The notes beneath the pieces are model-generated. The model was not told the origin of the DNA and did no database searches. It saw nothing but the letters and a program-made list of their open reading frames with translations. This document shows, one piece after another, positions 34,805 to 42,501 of a DNA stretch of 56,309 bases (position 1 is the stretch's first letter; each line of letters begins with the position of its first letter). A program made the translations under genes and the position numbers. Origin of the DNA: Rhodothermales bacterium (GTDB taxonomy: Bacteria; Bacteroidota; Rhodothermia; Rhodothermales; UBA10348); the NCBI GenBank assembly GCA_024711125.1, contig JANJTM010000077.1, forward strand, positions 67,836 through 124,144, given 5' to 3'.

Positions 34805-36244
34805 TCACCATGCCACGCGGCGCGAGATCACCCGGCCGGTGGAGGAGGCGGTGGAGTCGCGGGCGGGGCCGGACCACCCGGCGGGCCGAGCGGCGTTCCG
34901 GGCGGCCGCGTTGGCGCGCAGTGCGGCCGAGGCGCGGCCGGCGGTCGACGTCGGCGCTTCTTCGATCCCGGGTGCGGCGGCCGGGGTCACCGATACGGGA
35001 TCGGACGAGGACGGGCGCGTCGCTGCGAGCATGGGCCCATCCGCGTTCGAGACGCGTGCCGTTTCGAGCCGGACGTCGCGATAGTAGAAGTCGAGGATCT
35101 CCCGGTAGCTCTTCCCGTCGATCGCCATGCCGTGCGCGCCCCACTGCGAGAGGCCGACCCCGTGCCCGTACCCGCGGCCCGAAAACACGTAGCTTCCGGC
35201 GTCGGTACGCAGGTCGAACAGGGTCGAACGCAGGGCCGTCGGCCCGAAAGTCCGGATGATCTGCAGGCGGAAGTCCTGGGTGGAAAGCTCCCGGTCGCGT
35301 CCGCCGGATCCCCGCAGGCGCAGGGTACGCGCGCGGCCATCCGGGGACCTTTCGCCGATGGCGATCGAGCGCACGTCGGCGCCGAAGGCGTCCCGAAGCA
35401 CCGCGTGCAGCCGGTCGGCGTCGATCTCCCAGGTCCACGATCGGTGCGGCGAGACGGCGTCCCATGCGTCCTTCCGACCGCGCAGGTACGGAAGTGCCGC
35501 CGCCTGCCAGACGTCCTCGTTGTTGGCCGTGTGGCCTCCGCTCGACGAGTAGTAGGTCGCCACGATCAGGTCGCCGCCGTAGGTCAGCACCTCGCCGGCC
35601 GTAGCGCGCGCGGCCTCGAGCGCGCGCGCCGTCACGGCCCGGTTTCCCTTGTACACTTGGGACAGCGTGTGGTCGACCTGGTCGTACTCGGCCGATCGAA
35701 GGGCCTTCAGAGCGTACGTGCGGGCGATCACCGCCATGGCCTTCGAGCCCTCGACGTCGTCGAGCCCGTACTCCGAGGCCACCACGCTGGCCACGTAGTC
35801 TTCGAGCGGAACGTGGTTGACGAGCCGCAGCGCAGACGAGCCGGCCTCGGCGGTGGCGTGGATCGACCCCAGGTAACTGCGCGTGGCCGAGCCGACCTGC
35901 AGCGTGACCGCTTCGGTCTCACGCGGCTCGATGCGCACGGCGGGCGCCTGCAGCGTGCCGCGGGCCGACTCCACCCGGATATCCCGGCCGTCCCGGACGA
36001 GGGTCATGCGGGCCCCTCCCGGCAGCGAGAATCGCGGGCGCTCGTCGTCGCCCGCGAACACGTCGAGTCCGGACGCGGGAGCGTCCACGACCACCGAGCG
36101 GGGCGCCAGCTGTTCCAGGAGGCGCACGCGAAGCACGCCGGGGATCTCCCGGTCGGGGTTCGGAGCGGCGGTCGCCGGGCGCAGCGCCACGAACAGGCAC
36201 ACCACGGCCACGACCCGCAGGGACGGGAAGGGGTTCGAAGACAT
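34805..36244 (-). CDS. SpoIID/LytB-family secreted lytic transglycosylase
   Basis: 479 residues with an N-terminal signal sequence. The SpoIID domain is clear: PLEDYVASVVASE with the catalytic Glu158, RTYALKALRSAEYD, YSSSGGHTANNEDVW and the GRGYGHGVGLSQWGAHGMA box. Bacillus SpoIID cleaves glycan strands already stripped of stem peptides. Non-spore-formers of the Bacteroidota group also carry SpoIID-like proteins. The last 75 residues are Ala/Pro/Ser-rich and probably disordered. Upstream are accD and tsaB on the same strand, 177 nt away; downstream is the TonB receptor. Confidence 0.88.
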   Translation of the reverse strand: MSSNPFPSLRVVAVVCLFVALRPATAAPNPDREIPGVLRVRLLEQLAPRSVVVDAPASGLDVFAGDDERPRFSLPGGARMTLVRDGRDIRVESARGTLQAPAVRIEPRETEAVTLQVGSATRSYLGSIHATAEAGSSALRLVNHVPLEDYVASVVASEYGLDDVEGSKAMAVIARTYALKALRSAEYDQVDHTLSQVYKGNRAVTARALEAARATAGEVLTYGGDLIVATYYSSSGGHTANNEDVWQAAALPYLRGRKDAWDAVSPHRSWTWEIDADRLHAVLRDAFGADVRSIAIGERSPDGRARTLRLRGSGGRDRELSTQDFRLQIIRTFGPTALRSTLFDLRTDAGSYVFSGRGYGHGVGLSQWGAHGMAIDGKSYREILDFYYRDVRLETARVSNADGPMLAATRPSSSDPVSVTPAAAPGIEEAPTSTAGRASAALRANAAARNAARPAGWSGPARDSTASSTGRVISRRVAW

Positions 36245-36421
36245 CGGTCAGGGGGCTTGTCGCGCCCGCCGACCGATCGGCCGGGGTTACCCCCGGAACG
36301 TCTGCCAGAACACCGGTCCGCCGCCGGGCTTTCTTCGGGATCGGTCCCGCGCCCGGCGATATTCAGTACTTAAAGTGAAGATATCATGAAGGACTGGGCG
36401 CCCGAAGGCACTGCGGCGCGA
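36245..36421. promoter_or_regulatory. Gap with likely promoter for the SpoIID-like gene
   Basis: The 177-nt gap between accD and the SpoIID-like gene contains an unusually A+T-rich patch (36359-36390). On the minus strand it holds TATCTTCA (36383-36376), the same octamer type found before hpt, holB and the CPBP gene. A start there would give a leader of about 130 nt. No upstream TTG at the expected distance. Confidence 0.4.
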
Positions 36422-37282
36422 TCACGCTGCCGCTCCCGATTCGTCCAGCAGATCCAGGAGGTGCGCGAGGTGGTTTCGCAGCTCCCGGCGATCGACGATC
36501 TGGTCCACGAACCCTTTCTGGACCAGGAATTCCGACCGCTGGAATCCGTCGGGCAGATCCTGGCCCATCGTCTCGCGGATCACGCGCGGTCCGGCGAAAC
36601 CGATCAATGCTCCGGGTTCCGCAAGCTGCACGTCGCCCAGCATGGCAAACGAGGCCGTGACGCCGCCCGTCGTCGGATTGGTCAGGAGCACGAAGAACGG
36701 CAGTTTCGCCTCGTCGAGACGGGCGAGGTGCGCACTGGTCTTCGCGAGCTGCATGAGGCTGAGGGCGCCTTCCATCATGCGGGCGCCGCCGCTCTGCGTG
36801 ATGACGAGGAACGGGATCCGCTCCGTGTAGGCCCGGCGTATCGCACGGGCCACGATCTCTCCCACGACCGATCCCATGGAACCGCCGATGAACGAAAAGT
36901 CCATGGCGGCGACCGAGATGCGGTGACCGCCCACGCGTCCGACCGCTGCCCGCGCCGCGTCCCCGAGTCCGGTCTTCCTCTCGGCTTCGTCCCGGCGTTT
37001 CGGGTAGGGCTTCTTGTCGACGAACGAGAGCGGGTCGGCCGAACGCAGGTCGTCGTCGAAGGTCTCGTACCGTCCGTCGTCGAAGAGAAGCCGGAAATAC
37101 CCGGTGCTGGTCATCAGGAAGTGATGGTCGCACTTGGGGCACACCAGCAGGTTGCGCTCGAGTTCTCGCCGGTTGATCGTTTCGGCGCAGCCCGGGCACT
37201 TGACCCACTGGCCCTCGGGGATCTCGTTCTTTTCGGTGACCCCGGTGCGGATACCCGCGGTGGTTCTACGAAACCAGGCCAT
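36422..37282 (-). CDS. accD: Acetyl-CoA carboxylase, carboxyltransferase subunit beta
   Basis: 286 residues from ATG 37282. An N-terminal zinc ribbon (Cys29, Cys32, Cys48, Cys51, CPGC and CPKC) precedes the crotonase-fold carboxyltransferase domain (SFIGGSMGSVVGE, QSGGARMMEGALSLMQ, NPTTGGVTASFAMLGD). With AccA it transfers the carboxyl group from biotin to acetyl-CoA, making malonyl-CoA for fatty-acid synthesis. The tsaB stop lies inside the accD start region, overlapping by 17 nt, so tsaB and accD are translationally coupled. The pairing is unusual in function but tight in sequence. Confidence 0.96.
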   Translation of the reverse strand: MAWFRRTTAGIRTGVTEKNEIPEGQWVKCPGCAETINRRELERNLLVCPKCDHHFLMTSTGYFRLLFDDGRYETFDDDLRSADPLSFVDKKPYPKRRDEAERKTGLGDAARAAVGRVGGHRISVAAMDFSFIGGSMGSVVGEIVARAIRRAYTERIPFLVITQSGGARMMEGALSLMQLAKTSAHLARLDEAKLPFFVLLTNPTTGGVTASFAMLGDVQLAEPGALIGFAGPRVIRETMGQDLPDGFQRSEFLVQKGFVDQIVDRRELRNHLAHLLDLLDESGAAA

Positions 37283-37982
37283 GCTGGGGAAGGGTTCGGG
37301 CGGTGAATTCGCGCAGATAATACGGCTCGAACGTCGCGGCATCCACGGAGGCTCCCGCGGCCAGCAGGGCGATGCCGAGGCGGGCGACCGCGGCGGCACC
37401 CGGCAGACTCGTCTCGCGGATCGTGCAGGCGAGACCCCGCCCGCGGGCCGCGGCCGCAAGGACGGGGGCGCCGTTGCCGACCAGGAGCACGGGGCCGCCG
37501 CTCGGTGGACCGGCACGTACGAACGCATCCAGGACCGCGTGCCCGTCGCCGGCCGTCGGGCTCAGCACCTCCTCGGGCATCCCGCCACGACCGATCCGGA
37601 ACGCCGCCGCATACACCTCTCCGCGGCGCGCCGCGAACGCGGGCATGACGATCGATCCCGGGGCGGAGGGGACCGACGAGGCCAGCGCCTGCAGCGACGG
37701 TACGGCGACCAGGGGGATCGAAAACGCGAATGCGAGGCCTTTCGCCGTGCTCGCGCCGATGCGCAGCCCGGTGTAGGAACCCGGACCCGCCGAAACCGCC
37801 ACCGCGGCCAGGTCGGTCGGAACCAGGCCGGCGACCGTCATCGCCTCTCCGATCATGGGCACCAGGCGTTCGGCGTGCAGGCGCGGACGGTCCACGCCCA
37901 GCTCGACGACGACGCGCCCGCCGTGGAAGATCGCCACCGAGCAGACGTCGGTCGCGGTTTCGATGGCGAGCAGGGCGGTCAT
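37266..37982 (-). CDS. tsaB: tRNA threonylcarbamoyladenosine biosynthesis protein TsaB
   Basis: 238 residues from ATG 37982. ASKHA-fold N-terminus LLAIETATDVCSVAI, then AVSAGPGSYTGLRIGASTAKG and AFAARRGEVYAAAF, all typical of TsaB. It partners with TsaD (and TsaE) to transfer threonylcarbamoyl from the Sua5 product to A37 of tRNA. The frame remains open upstream but has no homologous sequence there. It is divergent from the EF-G gene (127-nt gap) and overlaps accD by 17 nt. Confidence 0.94.
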   Translation of the reverse strand: MTALLAIETATDVCSVAIFHGGRVVVELGVDRPRLHAERLVPMIGEAMTVAGLVPTDLAAVAVSAGPGSYTGLRIGASTAKGLAFAFSIPLVAVPSLQALASSVPSAPGSIVMPAFAARRGEVYAAAFRIGRGGMPEEVLSPTAGDGHAVLDAFVRAGPPSGGPVLLVGNGAPVLAAAARGRGLACTIRETSLPGAAAVARLGIALLAAGASVDAATFEPYYLREFTARTLPQHGLVS

Positions 37983-38044
37983 GAAAACGATGAAAAGGCG
38001 TTGGCGTGGGCGCTTGAAGGCCTCCGGCCCGGCGGGGTTTCCGA

Positions 38045-38074
38045 TTGAATTGCCGGGGTGGGGGCGTATTTTGT
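38045..38074 (+). promoter_or_regulatory. Promoter of the EF-G paralogue
   Basis: TTG (38045-38047), 19 nt, then TATTTTGT (38067-38074): a good fit to the Bacteroidota TTG-N19-TAnnTTTG promoter. Transcription would begin about 30 nt before the ATG at 38110, which has a GAGG Shine-Dalgarno-like sequence (38097-38100), one of the few in the window. Confidence 0.65.
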
Positions 38075-38109
38075 CGCCCCGTTTTTCCACGTGTTCGAGG
38101 CGAATGACC

Positions 38110-40236
38110 ATGAACGTATACGAGACCGATCGCATCCGCAACATCGCCCTGGTCGGTCACCAGGGCGCCGGCAAGACCATGCTGGCCGAAGCGATGCTCC
38201 GCGCCAGCGGACGCATCCTGCGGATGGGGTCGATCGCAGAAGGAACGACCGTCAGCGACTACCACCCCAGCGAGAAGGAGCGGCAGATGTCGGTCTTCTC
38301 GTCGCTGCTCCACGTCGAGTGGAACGGGGTCAAGATCAACATCCTCGACACCCCCGGATATCCCGATTTCGTCGGTGAGGTCGTGGCCTCGCTCCACGTG
38401 GCCGACGCGGCGGTCTTCGTGATCAATGCCGCGGAGGGCGTCCAGGTCGGAACCGAACTTGCGTGGCGCACGGCCGAAGAGCTCGGCAAGCCCGCGATGT
38501 TCGTGATCAACCACCTGGACAAGAGCGGTACCGATTTCCGCGCGACGGTGGAGCAGATCCGCGAGCGCTTCGGACGCGGCGCGTCGATCGTCCAGCTACC
38601 GTACGGCGAGGGATCCCGCACCGTGGTGGACGTGCTCCTGATGAAGCAGATCGCGTTCGAGGCCGAGACGGGGGCGATGGTCGAGGCCGAGATCGACGCG
38701 GCGCACAAGGAGGAGGCCGAAACGATCCACAACGAGCTGGTGGAGTCGATCGCCGAGAACGACGAGGGCCTGATGGACCTCTTCTTCGACAAGGGCACCC
38801 TGAGCGAGGACGAGATGCGGAAGGGTCTGCACGTGGAGATGATCCACCGGCAGATGTTCCCCATCTTCATCACGAGCGCTACGCAGAACATCGGCGTGAG
38901 CCGGCTCATGTCGTTCATCGTGAACGTCTTTCCGAAGCCGCACGAGCTTCCGCCGTTCCGGCTCGAGAACGGGGGAACGATCCCCTGCGATCCCAAGGGC
39001 GAGCCGGTCGCGTTCATCTTCCGCACGATGGCCGAACAGCACGTCGGCGATTACTCGTTCTTCAAGGTGTGCTCGGGCGAGATCGCGCAGGGACTCGACC
39101 TGGTCAACGACCATACTTCGGCCGCCGAGCGCATCGGGCAGATCTTCTCGATCAACGGACACGACCGCGAGAACGTCACGAAGATGTACGCGGGTGACAT
39201 CGGTGCGCTGGTCAAGCTGCGAGACTCGCACACCAACGATACCCTGTTCCGGAAGGGCTCTTCGGCCGCCGTGCTGCCGATCGACTTCCCCGAGCCGCGG
39301 TACTCGACGGCCGTCGTGGCCGCGCGCGAAGGGGAGGAGGACAAGATCGCCCAGGGGTTGCACCAGCTGGCGAACGAGGATCCTTCGCTCATCCTCGCCC
39401 ACGACCAGAACCTCGGCCAGATGGTACTGGGCGGGCAGGGGGAGATGCACCTCGAGATCGCGAGGTACCGGCTCAAGAACCGGTTCGGCGTGGACGTCGA
39501 GTACGTCAAACCGCGCGTGGCGTACCGGGAGACCGTACAGCAACAGGCGCGCGCCAAGTACCGGCACAAGAAGCAGACCGGCGGAGCCGGCCAGTTCGCC
39601 GACATTTCGTTGCTCGTCGAGCCGCTGAACGGCGATTTCGTGCCGCCGGCCGACATCACCGTGCGTGGAGTCAACGACACCACGACCGCCTGGGGTTCGA
39701 AGATCCAGTACATCGACGCGATCGTCGGCGGCGTGATCGACATGCGGCGTTTCTTCGGCGCCATCCAGAAAGGCATCTCCGAGGCGCTGCAGAACGGCCC
39801 GGTGGCCGGATACCCCGTGGGTGACGTCCGGGTGGTGATCTACGACGGCGGCATGCACGCGGTGGACTCGAACGAGAACGCGTTCAAGACGGCGGCCCGC
39901 ATGGGCTTCCGCCAGGCGTTCCGCGACGCGTCCCCGATCCTCCTCGAACCGATCCACAATCTCGAGGTGACGGTGCCCGAGGCGTATACCGGCGACGTGA
40001 TGGGGGACCTGAACAACCGGCGTGCACGCATCCAGGGCATCGAAAGCGAGGGCGTTTTCCAGCGCATCGTTGCCCAGGCTCCCGAGTCGGAGCTGTACCG
40101 GTACTCGACGGTGCTGCGCTCCCTCACGCAGGGGCGCGGTCTGCACAAGGCGACGTTCAGCCACTACGAGACCATGCCGCGGCACGTCCAGGACAAGGTC
40201 GTGGCCGAGGCCGCTGCGGCCGAGTCGGAGGACTGA
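38110..40236 (+). CDS. Elongation factor G paralogue (Bacteroidota EF-G2-like), atypical switch II
   Basis: 708 residues from ATG 38110, which aligns with the N-terminus of Bacteroidota EF-G paralogues and has a GAGG 9 nt upstream; ATG 38104 would add two residues. All EF-G domains are present. The P-loop is GHQGAGKT (16-23) and G4 is NHLDK (134-138). Switch II reads DTPGYPDF (80-87), with Tyr84 in place of the His that activates water in translational GTPases. In Bacteroides, a paralogue of this type (EF-G2) lacking GTPase activity supports translation during starvation. I infer a similar alternative translocase. It has its own promoter and terminator, so is a single-gene unit. Confidence 0.88.
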   Translation: MNVYETDRIRNIALVGHQGAGKTMLAEAMLRASGRILRMGSIAEGTTVSDYHPSEKERQMSVFSSLLHVEWNGVKINILDTPGYPDFVGEVVASLHVADAAVFVINAAEGVQVGTELAWRTAEELGKPAMFVINHLDKSGTDFRATVEQIRERFGRGASIVQLPYGEGSRTVVDVLLMKQIAFEAETGAMVEAEIDAAHKEEAETIHNELVESIAENDEGLMDLFFDKGTLSEDEMRKGLHVEMIHRQMFPIFITSATQNIGVSRLMSFIVNVFPKPHELPPFRLENGGTIPCDPKGEPVAFIFRTMAEQHVGDYSFFKVCSGEIAQGLDLVNDHTSAAERIGQIFSINGHDRENVTKMYAGDIGALVKLRDSHTNDTLFRKGSSAAVLPIDFPEPRYSTAVVAAREGEEDKIAQGLHQLANEDPSLILAHDQNLGQMVLGGQGEMHLEIARYRLKNRFGVDVEYVKPRVAYRETVQQQARAKYRHKKQTGGAGQFADISLLVEPLNGDFVPPADITVRGVNDTTTAWGSKIQYIDAIVGGVIDMRRFFGAIQKGISEALQNGPVAGYPVGDVRVVIYDGGMHAVDSNENAFKTAARMGFRQAFRDASPILLEPIHNLEVTVPEAYTGDVMGDLNNRRARIQGIESEGVFQRIVAQAPESELYRYSTVLRSLTQGRGLHKATFSHYETMPRHVQDKVVAEAAAAESED

Positions 40237-40253
40237 TCGGGAAGACCGACGTG

Positions 40254-40294
40254 AAGGGGGTGTCGACGACGGTCGGCACCCCCTTTCATTTTTT
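40254..40294 (+). terminator. Rho-independent terminator after the EF-G paralogue
   Basis: AAGGGGGTG (40254-40262) pairs with CACCCCCTT (40277-40285) around a 14-nt loop, and TTTTTT follows at 40289-40294. It separates the EF-G transcript from the amidase/actin unit. Confidence 0.85.
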
Positions 40295-40296
40295 GC

Positions 40297-40304
40297 TACA
40301 TTCG
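40297..40304 (+). promoter_or_regulatory. -7-like element TACATTCG ahead of the amidase/MamK-like unit
   Basis: TACATTCG follows the EF-G terminator T run by 2 nt and lies about 49 nt before the TTG start of the amidase. There is no clear TTG at the expected -33 distance. As the terminator is strong, a promoter is needed here. Confidence 0.45.
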
Positions 40305-40352
40305 TACCCCACGTCCCCGATTCATTACTAAATCGTAGTAGTAACGGCCGCC

Positions 40353-41432
40353 TTGCGGACAGACCGGCTCCATACCACCGACAAGGCCCGGCGGGCCATG
40401 CTCGAGGCGGTGGCCGAGGAGAATCGCCGCATGCTCGATGATCGCGCCGGCGCCCGGAGCGCCGTGCGGAGAAGGCGCTACGCGGGAGGGGCGGTTGCGT
40501 TGGCGCTGGTCGCCGTAGTCGTCGCCGTCGCGATGGGCGGGTCGCCGGGTCGGCAGCGGGCTACCGTGACGATCCCGACGGAGAGCGATGGGGCCTCGCC
40601 GTGGGCCGCCTTCCTCGAGCGGGTCAGCCTGCTCCCCGAAGACACGACGGGGCAGGAGGACGAGTGGATACCGGAGGAGGAATTCAGGGCGCTCTCGGCG
40701 CAGGGAACACCGCTGGCGCAACTGTTCGGCCTTCACGTGCGCACGGTGGTGATCGATGCCGGACACGGCGGCGCGGATCCCGGTTCGATAGGGGCCTCCG
40801 GGTTGAAGGAAAAGGACGTTACGCTGGATGTGGCGCTCCGGCTGGAGCGTCGCCTGGTCGCAAGAGGCTACGACGTGCGCCTGACCCGCTCGGACGACCG
40901 GACGGTCAGCCTCCGCGATCGTGTCGGGTTCACCAACGGGGTCGAGACCGACCTCTTCGTCTCGATCCACGTCAACAGTTTTCCGACCGATTCGGTCAAC
41001 GTCCTCGAGACGTTCTATTTCGGCGCGGGCGGGGGTGCGGCGGTCGAGCGGGCCGCGGAGGCCGAGAACCGAGGCAGCGATTTTTCCGTGGCCGATTTCG
41101 ACCGTCTGATTTCGGACGTGGTCACCACCGTGAAACTCCAGGAGTCGCGCCGTCTGGCGCGCTCCATCCAGCGATCCCTCGTGCGCAGCGTGCGCACGGC
41201 CGACGGGCCCATCTCGGACTGGGGCACCAAGCCCGGACCGTTCGTCGTCCTGCTCGGCTCCCGGGCCCCCAGCGTCCTGGCCGAAATCGGCGTCATCTCC
41301 CACCCCGAAGGCGAGCGCAGGCTCGCCGACGAAGCCTACCGAGAGCGACTGGCGACGTGGCTCGAGGAAGGCATCCTGAACTACCTCATCAGCCGATCCC
41401 GAGAGGAACCCGGCGCAAACCCCGTGGACTGA
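40353..41432 (+). CDS. Membrane-anchored N-acetylmuramoyl-L-alanine amidase (Amidase_3)
   Basis: 359 residues from TTG 40353 (ATG 40398 would remove 15). A basic cytoplasmic tail of about 42 residues precedes one membrane helix (about 43-63), then a linker and the Amidase_3 domain from residue 128. Zinc ligands and catalytic Glu are intact: VVIDAGHGGADPG (His138), GLKEKDVTL (Glu153), FVSIHVNSF (His206) and SVLAEIGVISH (Glu311). It removes stem peptides from peptidoglycan in the periplasm. The MamK-like actin gene starts 1 nt after its stop, so the two must be co-translated; the cytoplasmic tail could contact the filament (inference). Confidence 0.92.
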   Translation: MRTDRLHTTDKARRAMLEAVAEENRRMLDDRAGARSAVRRRRYAGGAVALALVAVVVAVAMGGSPGRQRATVTIPTESDGASPWAAFLERVSLLPEDTTGQEDEWIPEEEFRALSAQGTPLAQLFGLHVRTVVIDAGHGGADPGSIGASGLKEKDVTLDVALRLERRLVARGYDVRLTRSDDRTVSLRDRVGFTNGVETDLFVSIHVNSFPTDSVNVLETFYFGAGGGAAVERAAEAENRGSDFSVADFDRLISDVVTTVKLQESRRLARSIQRSLVRSVRTADGPISDWGTKPGPFVVLLGSRAPSVLAEIGVISHPEGERRLADEAYRERLATWLEEGILNYLISRSREEPGANPVD

Positions 41433-41433
41433 C

Positions 41434-42462
41434 ATGGCCTCCAAGAAGAAGCAGGGCACCGGCGAGGCGCTCTATATCGGCATCGATCTCGGCACGTCGC
41501 GCAGCGCGATCGTCGCCTCGAACGGAAAACGCGACTGGATCGACAGCTACGTCGGGTGGCCCCGGGACTTCGTCGCGAAGAAGATGCTCGGCAAGCCCAT
41601 CCTCTACGGCGCCGACGCTCTCGCGAACCGGCTTTCGCTCCACCTCGTGCGCCCGCTCGAGGCCGGCGTGATCCGCGACGGATCGCAGAGGGCCGAGGAG
41701 GCCGTGCGGGAGCTGGTGCATCACCTCATCCGCCAGGTGGACCCCGGAGACGCGACGGAGATCTACGCGGCGGTGGGCGTACCGGCCGAGGCGCTTCGCG
41801 TCAACAAGCTCGCGATCCGGAACGCGGTGAAGGAGTATGCCGACTCGCTGATGGTGGTGTCGGAACCCTTTGCCGTCGCCTACGGTCTCGGGACGCTGAA
41901 CAACGCGCTCGTCATCGATATCGGTGCCGGTACGGCCGACTTCTGCATTCTCCACGGTACCATGCCGGGCGAGGAGGACCAGCGCACGCTCGCGATGGCG
42001 GGCGACTGGCTGGATCAGCAGCTCCACGAGCGGCTGGCCGAGCGATTCCCGGAGGCCTCCATCAGCCTCCCGATGGTGAAGTCCTTCAAGGAGGAACACG
42101 GGTTCATAGGCAATCACAGGGACCGCGTCAAGGTCAAGGTGCCCGTGAAGGGCGTTCCGACGTCCATCGAAATCACCGCCGACCTGCGACGGACGTGCGA
42201 GAGCCTTCTCCCGGTGCTCGCCGAGGCGACGACCGATCTCATCGCCCGCTACGAGCCCGACTTCCAGGAGGAAGTCAAGCAGAACATCTTCCTCGCCGGA
42301 GGGGGCAGCCAGATCAAGGGTCTCGCCGAAGGGCTCGGCGAGCAACTGGCCTCCTACGGTCAGTTCACGGTGCGCACGATCCAGGACCCGCTCTTTGCCG
42401 GCGCCGAGGGCGCGCTGGCGCTCGCGCAGGACATGCCGGCCGAGTACTGGGTGGAGATGTGA
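41434..42462 (+). CDS. MamK-like bacterial actin
   Basis: 342 residues. The actin-fold signature is complete: phosphate-1 loop LYIGIDLGTSRSAIV (13-27), the catalytic-Glu segment VVSEPFAVAYG (Glu144), phosphate-2 VIDIGAGTADFC (160-171) and the adenosine motif NIFLAGGGSQIKGL (284-297). Length, spacing and the texts VGWPRDFV, GVPAEALRVNK, GTMPGEEDQ and the ending PAEYW follow magnetosome filament protein MamK far better than MreB, ParM or FtsA. No other mam gene is nearby. It starts 1 nt after the amidase stop. I infer a cytoplasmic filament used in wall cleavage, division or placement of something other than magnetosomes. Confidence 0.85.
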   Translation: MASKKKQGTGEALYIGIDLGTSRSAIVASNGKRDWIDSYVGWPRDFVAKKMLGKPILYGADALANRLSLHLVRPLEAGVIRDGSQRAEEAVRELVHHLIRQVDPGDATEIYAAVGVPAEALRVNKLAIRNAVKEYADSLMVVSEPFAVAYGLGTLNNALVIDIGAGTADFCILHGTMPGEEDQRTLAMAGDWLDQQLHERLAERFPEASISLPMVKSFKEEHGFIGNHRDRVKVKVPVKGVPTSIEITADLRRTCESLLPVLAEATTDLIARYEPDFQEEVKQNIFLAGGGSQIKGLAEGLGEQLASYGQFTVRTIQDPLFAGAEGALALAQDMPAEYWVEM

Positions 42463-42468
42463 CCCCTC

Positions 42469-42501
42469 GGCAGGTCCTCCGTCAGAAGCGGAGGACCTGC
42501 C
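42469..42501. terminator. Bidirectional hairpin between convergent genes
   Basis: GGCAGGTCCTCCG (42469-42481) and CGGAGGACCTGCC (42489-42501) form a perfect 13-bp stem with a 7-nt loop in the space between the MamK-like gene and the convergent spermidine-synthase-like gene, covering the latter's last codons. There is no T run on either side, so it may work as a Rho-independent-like barrier or 3'-end stabiliser. Confidence 0.65.

Noticed and set aside
41434-42462. Magnetosome island
   Set aside because: Only a MamK-like gene is present; MamA, B, E, M, O, P, Q and others are absent from the window.
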